From Streptomyces nymphaeiformis (lineage in GTDB: Bacteria > Actinomycetota > Actinomycetes > Streptomycetales > Streptomycetaceae): a stretch of DNA of 64,000 bases. Location of the stretch: assembly GCF_014203895.1 (NCBI RefSeq), contig NZ_JACHJY010000002.1:930001-994000 (forward strand). Direction: 5' to 3'. The position numbers were made by a program, and so were the translations under genes. Shown one piece after another: positions 16,542 through 24,396 of this stretch (position 1 is the stretch's first letter; the number at the start of each line of letters is the position of its first letter). Under the pieces are notes generated by a model. It made no database searches. It was not told the DNA's origin and was given only the letters and a program-made list of their open reading frames with translations.

Positions 16542-17389
16542 TGCGCATCTTCGACCCGCATATCCATATGACCTCCCGCACCACCGACGACTACGAGGCC
16601 ATGCGCGCGGCGGGCGTGCGGGCCGTCGTCGAGCCCTCGTTCTGGCTGGGTCAGCCACGCACCTCGCCCGCCAGTTTCCTGGACTACTTCGACTCACTGC
16701 TCGGCTGGGAGCCCCACCGAGCCGCCCAGTACGGCATCACCCACCACTGCGCGATCGCCCTCAACCCCAAGGAGGCCAACGACCCGCGGTGTGTGCCCGT
16801 CATCGACGAACTGTCGCACTACCTCGTCAAAGACCACGTCGTCGCTGTCGGCGAGATCGGTTACGACTCCCAGACCCCCGCCGAGGACACCGCGTTCGCA
16901 GCCCAGCTCCAGCTCGCCCACGACCACGGGCTTCCCGCCCTCGTCCACACCCCGCACCGGGACAAGCTCAACGGCCTACGTCGCACCATCGACGTCGTGC
17001 GCGAGTCGGCCCTCCCTCCGGAGCGGGTGCTGCTCGACCACCTCAACGAGACCACAGCCAAGGAGGCCAAGGACAGCGGAGCTTGGCTCGGCTTCTCCGT
17101 CTACCCGGACACCAAGATGGACGTGGACCGCATGGTCGCCGCCCTCAAGGACTTCGGGACCGAACGCGTCGTGGTCAACTCCGCCGCAGACTGGGGTAGG
17201 AGCGACCCCCTCACGACCCGCAAGGTCGGCGATGCCATGCTGAGAGCCGGGTTCGGCGAGGACGAGGTCGACCAGGTGCTGTGGCGCAACCCCGTGGCAT
17301 TCTACGGAATGAGCGGACGGCTGGGTCTCGACCGCGGCAGACCGGACACCCCCTACGAGGGCAACTCCATCCTGCGCGGCGAGGAGTAG
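16541..17389 (+). CDS. eboB: TatD-family metal hydrolase (EboB-type)
   Basis: A 282-residue amidohydrolase-fold protein starting MRIFDPHIHMTSRTTDDYEA, with the HxH metal motif at residues 7-9. Further metal ligands are in VAVGEIGYDSQTP (Glu), ALVHTPHRDKLNGLRR (His), VLLDHLNETT (His) and VVNSAADWGRSDP (Asp). TatD proteins are metal-dependent hydrolases, some with nuclease activity; in ebo clusters the substrate is unknown. The start overlaps the EboA stop by one base (TGATG). All catalytic residues seem intact and the length is normal. Confidence 0.85.
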   Translation: MRIFDPHIHMTSRTTDDYEAMRAAGVRAVVEPSFWLGQPRTSPASFLDYFDSLLGWEPHRAAQYGITHHCAIALNPKEANDPRCVPVIDELSHYLVKDHVVAVGEIGYDSQTPAEDTAFAAQLQLAHDHGLPALVHTPHRDKLNGLRRTIDVVRESALPPERVLLDHLNETTAKEAKDSGAWLGFSVYPDTKMDVDRMVAALKDFGTERVVVNSAADWGRSDPLTTRKVGDAMLRAGFGEDEVDQVLWRNPVAFYGMSGRLGLDRGRPDTPYEGNSILRGEE

Positions 17390-17395
17390 GCCCTC

Positions 17396-18565
17396 GTGCG
17401 TTTCCGCCACCCCAACGGCGACGTCGTCCACCTCGCTTACTGCACGAACGTCCACCCGGCCGAGACTCTCGACGGGGTGCTCGCCCAACTCCGCGACCAC
17501 TGCGAGCCGGTGCGACGGCTGCTCAGGCGGGATCGGCTTGGCATCGGCCTGTGGCTCTCCAGAGACGCAGTCCGCACCCTGACCGCGCACCCCGCCGCCC
17601 TGCGTCGGCTGCGCTCCGAACTCGACCGGCGCGGCCTCGAGGTCGTCACCCTCAACGGCTTCCCCTATGAAGGATTCGGCGCCGCCGAGGTCAAGTACCG
17701 CGTCTACCAGCCCGACTGGACCGACCCCAGGCGTCTGGCCCACACCGCCGACCTGGCCAGGCTCCTCACCACACTGATGCCGGACGACGCAGCAGAGGGC
17801 ACCATCTCGACTCTCCCCGTCGCCTGGCGCACCCCCTTCGACGCGGTCCGGGCGCGGGCCGCCCGTGCTGCTCTGGCCGCGCTCGCGGAACGGCTCGCCA
17901 CCCTCGAGGCGGAGACCGGCCGCCGCGTCCGCGTGGGCCTGGAGCCGGAGCCCGGCTGCGTGATCGAGACCACTGCCGAAGCCATCGCGCAGCTCACCAC
18001 CGTCCCCGGCGACCGCATCGGTGTCTGCCTGGACACATGCCACCTCGCCACCTGCTTCGAGGACCCACGCACCGCGCTCAACGCTCTCCAGGCCGCCCGG
18101 ATCCCCGTGCCCAAGGTCCAGCTCTCCGCCGCGCTGCACGCCGAGCACCCCTGTCTGCCCGAAGTACGCGAGGCCCTCGCGGCATTCGCCGAGCCCCGCT
18201 TCCTGCACCAGACCCGCACCCGGACCGCCGGCGGCCTGCTCGGCACCGACGACCTCGTGGAGGCGCTGGCCGGCGGCGTCCTGCCGGACGAGTCTCCGTG
18301 GCGCGCGCACTTCCATGTTCCCCTGCACACGCCGCCCTCCCCTCCGCTCACCTCCACCACCGACGTACTCCGGGACACCCTGGAACACCTCATCGGCGGC
18401 CCGACGCCGCTGAGCCGCCACCTCGAGGTCGAGACCTACACCTGGCAGGACCTCCCTTCGGAGCTGCGCCCCGGCGGCCCCGGCCAGCTCGCCGACGGCA
18501 TCGCCGCCGAACTGGCCTTCGCCCGCGACCTCCTTGTCGATCTAGGCCTCAAGGAGCTGCCATGA
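17396..18565 (+). CDS. eboE: EboE-type metabolite traffic protein
   Basis: A 389-residue TIM-barrel protein of the sugar-phosphate-isomerase type, beginning at GTG 17396. It shows the EboE signature HLAYCTNVHPAETLDGVLAQ near the N-terminus. Metal-ligand strands are visible in GLEPEPGCVIETT, GVCLDTCHLATCF, VQLSAALHAEHPC and HFHVPLHTPP. EboE is named for the trafficking phenotype of the ebo operon rather than for a proven reaction. It follows the TatD gene by six bases and overlaps the phosphodiesterase gene. The operon therefore holds two barrels of this superfamily. Confidence 0.85.
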   Translation: MRFRHPNGDVVHLAYCTNVHPAETLDGVLAQLRDHCEPVRRLLRRDRLGIGLWLSRDAVRTLTAHPAALRRLRSELDRRGLEVVTLNGFPYEGFGAAEVKYRVYQPDWTDPRRLAHTADLARLLTTLMPDDAAEGTISTLPVAWRTPFDAVRARAARAALAALAERLATLEAETGRRVRVGLEPEPGCVIETTAEAIAQLTTVPGDRIGVCLDTCHLATCFEDPRTALNALQAARIPVPKVQLSAALHAEHPCLPEVREALAAFAEPRFLHQTRTRTAGGLLGTDDLVEALAGGVLPDESPWRAHFHVPLHTPPSPPLTSTTDVLRDTLEHLIGGPTPLSRHLEVETYTWQDLPSELRPGGPGQLADGIAAELAFARDLLVDLGLKELP

Positions 18566-19950
18566 CAAGCCACCGCCCGCCACGGCCCCTCCTCGTCCTC
18601 GACGTCGCGGCCCTGACCCCGCGCCTACTCGACTGCATGCCCCGCCTCGCAACGCTGGCCCGGTCCGGTTCATGGGCACACCTGGGAACGGTGCTGCCCG
18701 CCGTGACCTGTGCTGCACAGTCCACCTTCCTCACCGGCACGCTCCCAGCGGAACACGGCGCCGTGGGCAACGGCTGGTACTTCCGTGAACTCGGCGAGGT
18801 GCTCCTGTGGCGTCAGCACAACGGACTGGTCCGCGGCGACAAACTGTGGGACGCGGCCCGGCGCGCACACCCCGGCTACACCGTCGCCAACGTCTGCTGG
18901 TGGTACGCGATGGGCGCAGAGACCGACATCGCCGTCACCCCCCGCCCCGTCTACCGCGCCGACGGCCGCAAGGAGCCCGACTGCTACACCCGCCCGCCCC
19001 GGCTCCACGACGAGCTCACCCGGGCACTCGGCACCTTCCCCCTGTTCCGCTTCTGGGGACCGGGCGCGGGCATCGACTCGAGTCGCTGGATCGCCGAGGC
19101 CACCCGCCACATCATGCGCTCCAGCGCTCCGGACCTCGTTCTGTCCTACCTGCCGCACCTCGACTATGACCTGCAACGGTATGGCCCCGACGACCCGCGC
19201 TCCCAGCGGGCCGCCGCCGAACTCGACTCCGTGATCACCCCGCTCGTTGACGACGCCGAGGCCGAGGGCCGCACCGTCGTCGTCCTGTCCGAGTACGGCA
19301 TCACCCGTGTGAGCCGCCCGGTCGACATCAACCGGGCCCTGCGCCGCGCCGGACTGCTCGAGGTGCACACCCAGGAGGGCATGGAGTATCTCGACCCCGC
19401 GGCCTCACGCGCCTTTGCGGTGGCCGACCACCAGGTAGCGCACGTCTATGTGCGCCGTCCGGAGGACTTGGAGGCTGCCCGCGGGGTGCTCCTGGCCCTC
19501 GACGGCGTGGAACGGCTCCTCGACGACGGGGGCAAGAAGGACCACGGCCTGGACCACCCGCGCTCGGGTGACCTGGTCGCCGTGGCCGAGCCCGGCGCCT
19601 GGTTCACGTATTACTACTGGCTGGACGACGCGGCCGCCCCGGACTTCGCCCGGACGGTGGAGATCCACCGCAAGCCCGGCTACGACCCCGCCGAGCTGTT
19701 CTTGGACCCCCTCGATCCCTGGGTGAGAGCCAGGGCGATGTGGGTGCTCGCCCGCAAAAAACTCGGCATGCGCTACCGCATGGCAGTCGTACCACTCGAC
19801 CCGTCGCCCGTCCGCGGCAGTCACGGCCGCCTGCCCGAGGACCCCGATGACGGGCCGGTCATCGTGTGCTCAGCTTCCGGGGCCGTTTGCGGTCAGGTCG
19901 AGGCCACCGATGTGAAGCCGCTGCTCCTGCGGCTGGCGGGCCTCGGGTAG
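18562..19950 (+). CDS. eboF: Nucleotide pyrophosphatase/phosphodiesterase (EboF-type)
   Basis: A 462-residue alkaline-phosphatase-superfamily protein. The nucleophile Thr lies in VLPAVTCAAQSTFLTGTLPA (about residue 47). Metal ligands are expected in LPHLDYDLQRYGP, VVLSEYGITRV (Asp/His region, somewhat divergent) and DHPRSGDLVAV (late His). Relatives hydrolyse phosphodiester or pyrophosphate bonds in nucleotides or sugar nucleotides. ATG 18562 overlaps the EboE stop (ATGA). It is the last gene of the seven-gene operon; the following 308 bases show no strong terminator. Confidence 0.82.
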   Translation: MTSHRPPRPLLVLDVAALTPRLLDCMPRLATLARSGSWAHLGTVLPAVTCAAQSTFLTGTLPAEHGAVGNGWYFRELGEVLLWRQHNGLVRGDKLWDAARRAHPGYTVANVCWWYAMGAETDIAVTPRPVYRADGRKEPDCYTRPPRLHDELTRALGTFPLFRFWGPGAGIDSSRWIAEATRHIMRSSAPDLVLSYLPHLDYDLQRYGPDDPRSQRAAAELDSVITPLVDDAEAEGRTVVVLSEYGITRVSRPVDINRALRRAGLLEVHTQEGMEYLDPAASRAFAVADHQVAHVYVRRPEDLEAARGVLLALDGVERLLDDGGKKDHGLDHPRSGDLVAVAEPGAWFTYYYWLDDAAAPDFARTVEIHRKPGYDPAELFLDPLDPWVRARAMWVLARKKLGMRYRMAVVPLDPSPVRGSHGRLPEDPDDGPVIVCSASGAVCGQVEATDVKPLLLRLAGLG

Positions 19951-20258
19951 TGCGTGCCCGGCCCCCACCGGGAGCCCGTTGCCGGGACGGCGGGCCCGCA
20001 GTTTTCCTCGCCCCAGGACAAAGGCACGTGAGGATTCGTCTCCGGCCTGCGCGCGGCGCACTACCCGCAGCGGGACCGGCGCAAGGTACCTGGCCGGTGG
20101 TCTGCGCGGCTGCTGTCGGCGGCGGCGCCGGAGGGACACCGGCCTGCGGCCCGGACGCCGCACCAGGAGGCCGGGCCCGGCCGGGCAATGCTCCGGCCAG
20201 GCCGTGGACACACATGCGTGAGTGGTGGTCATGGAGGTGGTGGCCGCCTGGCGTCGCG
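19951..20258. other. Gap between convergent ebo and VioB-like genes
   Basis: About 308 bases with no coding frame that I believe. The region contains several GC-rich inverted segments (around 19955-20000 and 20160-20200) that may act as a shared terminator, but none is a clean stem. Confidence 0.45.
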
Positions 20259-23099
20259 TCAGACCTGGAAGCTCGGTCCCAGGACGGTATCGGCGCCGGG
20301 AGTGGACGGGTGCTGGAACAGCTCCTTGGCGCGGAGTTCGACGGAGTACATCAGCGAGACCGCCTCCTGTAGGTGCTCGGGGTGCCCGTTGAAGACCCGG
20401 TCCAGGGCCCCGAGGAGATCACCGTACGTCCGGTCGCACAGCTCGGACGCGAGCCGGCCGGGGGACTCCTGCGGAATCGCGGACGTATCGGGGTCGTCCA
20501 TCACCGGGTACACGCCGTCCGGGTCGAAGGGGATCTCCTCGCCCTCGAACACCCATGCGCCGTCCTTCTGGACCAGGCGTCTGCCCTTGACGACCTGCTG
20601 GAACCGGTAGTAGTGGGAGGGCTGCCCCTGATACTCGGGGTTGCCGATGGTGCCTTCGCCCTGATGGATGATCTCGTAGATCGCGGACTGGGCGGTGGCC
20701 ACGTCGTACACCCTGTGGAGGTTCCCCGGCGCCTCGCCGGGCCAGTTCAGCACCTGGGGCCTGTCCTTCCCCGTGAAGATGCCGTCCCCCAGCTCGTCGA
20801 TCCTTCTGGCCACCTGCGTGTAGAGCCATCCGATGGTGAACTCCTCGAACTCCGCCTCCTGGAAGAAGGTCCTCAGCGGGGAGAACAGATGGGTGTCCAG
20901 ATCCTGCGCCGAAATGGCCTGGGCCATCTTGACGGTGTTGTTCTGGGGCAGCTCGTAGTAGTAGGACGTGACCTCGCCCAGCTCGTTGAGCTCGATCCGC
21001 TCGGGGACGACTGGCTCTGGATAAGGCGCCCTCGCCTTGGTGAGAGGCTGCTCGGGCCTCTCGATCCCCATGAACACGTCGCGGATCTGCTGGACCGAGC
21101 ACCGGCGCAGCGAGACGACGAGGTCGGGCAGTACCCCGGCGGGCAAGTGGTTCGGGTACGTCGGCACGAATCCCGGCCGACCGATCCGGGGCTCCCCGCC
21201 CAACGCGGTCAGGATGTTGGCCACCAGGGTCATGTGCAGCATCTCCTGCCTCACGACACCCCGGATGATCTCGGCCACCTCACGGTTACTGCCGGACTTG
21301 AGGGAGAACAGCGCGTACAGGTACGGCGGAATGGTGGAGTGCTCGAGCTCGAGGGCGAGCTGGAGTGCGTGGCGCAGGTCATCGACGTTCCGGAGCGCCA
21401 GGAAGGGGGGCCGCTCCTGGCGCAGCCACCTCACGATCGCGTCCCTCTTGCCCGGCGACAGGTCGCGGGTGACCGGCATGTGGCTCGGTGAATCCATGGG
21501 CTCGGTGAGGACGTGCTCCAGGCGGTCCTTGTGCTTGACGACGTCGTGGTAGTTCGCCAGGTCGAGTACGTTCCGCATCACCGGGTACAGGTTGGCGTAC
21601 TGCTGGAGGATCGGCTTGACGTCGGGGATCCAGGCGATGTCGGCCGGCTCCTTGTACTCGTCCCAGACCAGCACGTTGAGCTGGTCTTCCGTGTACATCA
21701 CGGTCCCATTGCCGCTCGAGTACTCCGGGCCGTAATCGACGCTGTAGACCTGTCCGTCGATGTAACCGCGCGGGTTGCCCGGGTCGGTCGCCGCCAGTCG
21801 GACCGTGGCCTGCCCGTGCTGATCGGTGGTTACCGGCTGGATCGGCTGGAGCCCGCCTGGTTTGCCCATCGGGATCGGCGGTGCGACCAGGGAGTTGTCG
21901 TCGGAATGCCGCTTGGCGCCTTCCATGGCGGCGTTGTCGAAAACGATCTTGACGTTGGCGGCCGGCTCACCGAATCGGGTGGCGTGGACGGTGGTGGTCG
22001 GGCCCTCCCCCGCCTGCACCGGCGGGTAGACGTGGAAGACGACGTCGTCGGCGCGGGCGAAACTGGCGTCGCTGTTCTCCTCCAGCAGCACGGTGCCGTC
22101 GAGAGTCCATAGGGCGAGCCGACGGTCCGAGAACGCCGCCTTGCCCTCCTCGAGGTGGATGGTGGCGATGCCCGCGCGCTCGGTGAGGAACCTCTCGTCG
22201 AGGGGGCCGAGCTGAGCCAGCACATCCGGCTTGCCGCCGTCCTTCGGCAGGGCCACCACCTGAAGGAGGCCGATGCTGTCGAGGGGAGGGCCGCCGGGGG
22301 CACTGGTGGGAACGCTGTTGCCCAGATCGATGTGCAGCCGGTCCTGTCCGTCGATGCGGCACGGCGCGTCCATGAAGGGTCCTACCGCGGTCGGGCTGCG
22401 CAGTCGGCGCGCCGCGGTGAAGTGCCGGGGCTCTCCAGACGCGGTCGGACCGATGGAGCCCACGATGCGGCCCGTGCCGAACCGCGGCGAGTCCCAATCG
22501 GCTTCGTAGCCGTCGAGCATGAACTTGATGGACAACTCGTCATCGGCCGTGCTCTCCACCAGTTCCTTCAGGAACGGCGACGACCCCGTGTCCGTCTGGT
22601 CAGGGCTGAGCTTGATGACGGACTGGTAGACGGCGGAGTACCTGCCCAGACCTGTGGTCTGGCGGCAGCGCGGCCACAGGTCGACGAACGAGGCGCGGCG
22701 GAAATCCCCGCACAGCACCTGCCGTTGCTCGTTGTCGAACAGTCGAAGCCGCAGGCCCCAGATCTGGGAAACGGCCTGCTGCACCGGGTCCAGGTCCTGG
22801 ATCTTTGCGCTGACGCGATCGCCGTCGTCCATCAGGGAGCCGTCGACGACGGGCTCGATCGCACCGGACGTCACCAGGCGGCCATCCGCCCCCACGACGC
22901 TGGTCACCTTGCAGTCGCGCAGGCGGAACGAGGCACTTCCTCGTGGATTCCACCAGCCGTCTTCTGTGAACCGGGAGCGTCTGTGAAAACGAGGTTGGAA
23001 CGTGTCGTTGTTGAAGTGCTCCGGGTCGTTGTTGACGGTGGAAGGGTCGAAGAGGAACCCTCCTGAGAAGTGTAGGCGCGGGAACTGAAGGTAGCTCAA
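20259..23099 (-). CDS. VioB-like protein with ferritin-like domain
   Basis: A 946-residue protein starting SYLQFPRLHFSGGFLFDPST, close to the N-terminus of iminophenyl-pyruvate dimer synthase VioB. At about residues 575-720 a ferritin-like domain contains ALQLALELEHSTIPPYLYAL and VRQEMLHMTLVANILTALGG, supplying the Glu and ExxH metal ligands. VioB and RebD/StaD-type enzymes couple two oxidised tryptophan imines made by a partner oxidase (VioA, RebO). No flavin-type VioA is visible; the LodA-type oxidase 13 kb away is the only amino-acid oxidase candidate. VioB-like proteins also occur in clusters with unknown products, so chemistry is inferred. The start is TTG 23099, preceded by a good site (GGAG, about 8 bases upstream on the minus strand). 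Confidence 0.8.
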   Translation of the reverse strand: MSYLQFPRLHFSGGFLFDPSTVNNDPEHFNNDTFQPRFHRRSRFTEDGWWNPRGSASFRLRDCKVTSVVGADGRLVTSGAIEPVVDGSLMDDGDRVSAKIQDLDPVQQAVSQIWGLRLRLFDNEQRQVLCGDFRRASFVDLWPRCRQTTGLGRYSAVYQSVIKLSPDQTDTGSSPFLKELVESTADDELSIKFMLDGYEADWDSPRFGTGRIVGSIGPTASGEPRHFTAARRLRSPTAVGPFMDAPCRIDGQDRLHIDLGNSVPTSAPGGPPLDSIGLLQVVALPKDGGKPDVLAQLGPLDERFLTERAGIATIHLEEGKAAFSDRRLALWTLDGTVLLEENSDASFARADDVVFHVYPPVQAGEGPTTTVHATRFGEPAANVKIVFDNAAMEGAKRHSDDNSLVAPPIPMGKPGGLQPIQPVTTDQHGQATVRLAATDPGNPRGYIDGQVYSVDYGPEYSSGNGTVMYTEDQLNVLVWDEYKEPADIAWIPDVKPILQQYANLYPVMRNVLDLANYHDVVKHKDRLEHVLTEPMDSPSHMPVTRDLSPGKRDAIVRWLRQERPPFLALRNVDDLRHALQLALELEHSTIPPYLYALFSLKSGSNREVAEIIRGVVRQEMLHMTLVANILTALGGEPRIGRPGFVPTYPNHLPAGVLPDLVVSLRRCSVQQIRDVFMGIERPEQPLTKARAPYPEPVVPERIELNELGEVTSYYYELPQNNTVKMAQAISAQDLDTHLFSPLRTFFQEAEFEEFTIGWLYTQVARRIDELGDGIFTGKDRPQVLNWPGEAPGNLHRVYDVATAQSAIYEIIHQGEGTIGNPEYQGQPSHYYRFQQVVKGRRLVQKDGAWVFEGEEIPFDPDGVYPVMDDPDTSAIPQESPGRLASELCDRTYGDLLGALDRVFNGHPEHLQEAVSLMYSVELRAKELFQHPSTPGADTVLGPSFQV

Positions 23100-23654
23100 C
23101 GGAAACTCCGTTCGGACGCGGGAGGCTTACCGGACACGTATCCGGTGTTGGCCAGGATGGGCGGTGCGGAGGCTCGGCGGTGGAGGCGCCCCGTTCATGC
23201 CTCGCCTGGCGGTCAAGAAATCAAGCCGAATGGGCGAGGCTTTCGTGGAATTCCCCGATATCCCGGGGAATGGCTGACAAGGCGCCGGAAACGCTCGTGG
23301 AACCGCCTGGCTCGTTTGGACCGCGCGGCGGTCGCCGAGTCAAGGCTGGCGCCGGAGGCCCGTTTCCGCCGCACGTGCCCCGTCGTACTGGCCGGCCGAC
23401 GACATGCTCGACTACTACAGACTCGGCCGTTCCGCGTCGGCGAACCGGCGGACGCGCTTCTCCCCGCGGTCTCTGGTTGCGCAGTAATCGTCGCGTGTTG
23501 CCGTCAGAGCCGAGATCAGCCCACAGAGACCGACGGTCACCCGCTCCAAAACTGGCACCTCCGGTCTGTGACCGTAGGCTGTCAACCCCATCAAAGGTCA
23601 GGCCCGTGATATCCGTCCGGCTGTCCGAGCAACTGCGCGGCAGTCCTGGCGGGC
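23100..23654. other. No gene recognised
   Basis: Upstream of the VioB-like gene. Frames on both strands are short and arginine-rich. A hairpin-like element (TTCCCCGATATCCCGGGGAA, about 23250-23269) is the only clear local structure. The leftmost part should contain the VioB-like promoter. Confidence 0.4.
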
Positions 23655-24174
23655 TTACGCGCAGCTGGGTGCCAGTCCGATGGTCACGGCGGTCACCTTC
23701 GAAGGGAACACCAGATCCGAGCCACCTGACGGCGTGCGGACATGTCCCACACTCGTACGTCCGGTCGTCACCGCCGGTGACGACGAGGGACGGTCGTCGA
23801 CCACGGTCGTGGCGAGGGCCCACACCGGACCGGTGTGGCCGGTCAGTGGCACACGCTTTGTGACTTCTGTGCACGCGGCCATGTCCCACATCTGAACCTG
23901 CCCGTCCCAGTGCCGGTGATGACGACCAGGCAGTCGCCGACGACAGCGACGATCAGCGCCCCCTGCTTGTTGCCCCCGGCCGGGGTGCGACCTGTCTCTG
24001 ATACCGGTACCCAGTCAGGTCCCACACCAGCACGGCTTTGCCGTCGACTCCGGTGACGGTGACCAGGTGCCCGTCGATCACCGCTGTCGCCACCGACCGC
24101 CCCCAGTCGGCGTGACCGGTCGCCGCCTTGACGAACCCGTCGATCAGGCCGACGGTGACCATTCCTCCTGCCAC
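23655..24174 (-). pseudogene. WD40-repeat protein remnant
   Basis: Several minus-strand frames give pieces of the Streptomyces WD40 type in order: GHADWGRSVATAVIDGHLVT then DGKAVLVWDLTG (frame from 24174); GALIVAVVGDCLVVITGTGT; MWDMAACTEVTKRVPLTGHT then GPVWALATTVVDDRP (frame from 23891); and LVVTGGDDRT. At least three frame changes are needed within 500 bases, and both ends are missing. It is a decayed fragment of a much longer beta-propeller protein, probably a regulatory kinase- or STAND-linked propeller, but nothing else of that gene remains. Confidence 0.7.
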
Positions 24175-24355
24175 CCCGCCCCCGGGCCTGCCGCCCGTGC
24201 TGCCGCCGACTTGCCGCAGCTTCCGTCCTCATCGACCAGGTCCGTCATGACCGGGAGGCTGACCGCGCCCTCCTCCGCAGCCGGGGGCGTCACCGAGCCG
24301 ACCACCCGGAACATCTCCGACTTCCACTACGACTGCTGACCGAGGACTGCAAACC

Positions 24356-24387
24356 GGGCACCCCCGCCCACACGGGCGGGGGTGCCC
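24356..24387 (-). terminator. Hairpin terminator after the copper oxidase gene
   Basis: A perfect 14-base stem (GGGCACCCCCGCCC / GGGCGGGGGTGCCC) with loop ACAC lies just beyond the minus-strand stop at 24397. Confidence 0.75.
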
Positions 24388-24396
24388 CACGTCCGG

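Noticed and set aside
16976..18421. A 481-residue minus-strand frame
   Set aside because: Antisense of EboB and EboE; composition is a shadow pattern.
24246..24339. A 30-residue peptide ending RNISDFHYDC, considered as a modified-peptide precursor
   Set aside because: No ribosome site, no modification gene that fits, and it lies in decayed sequence.
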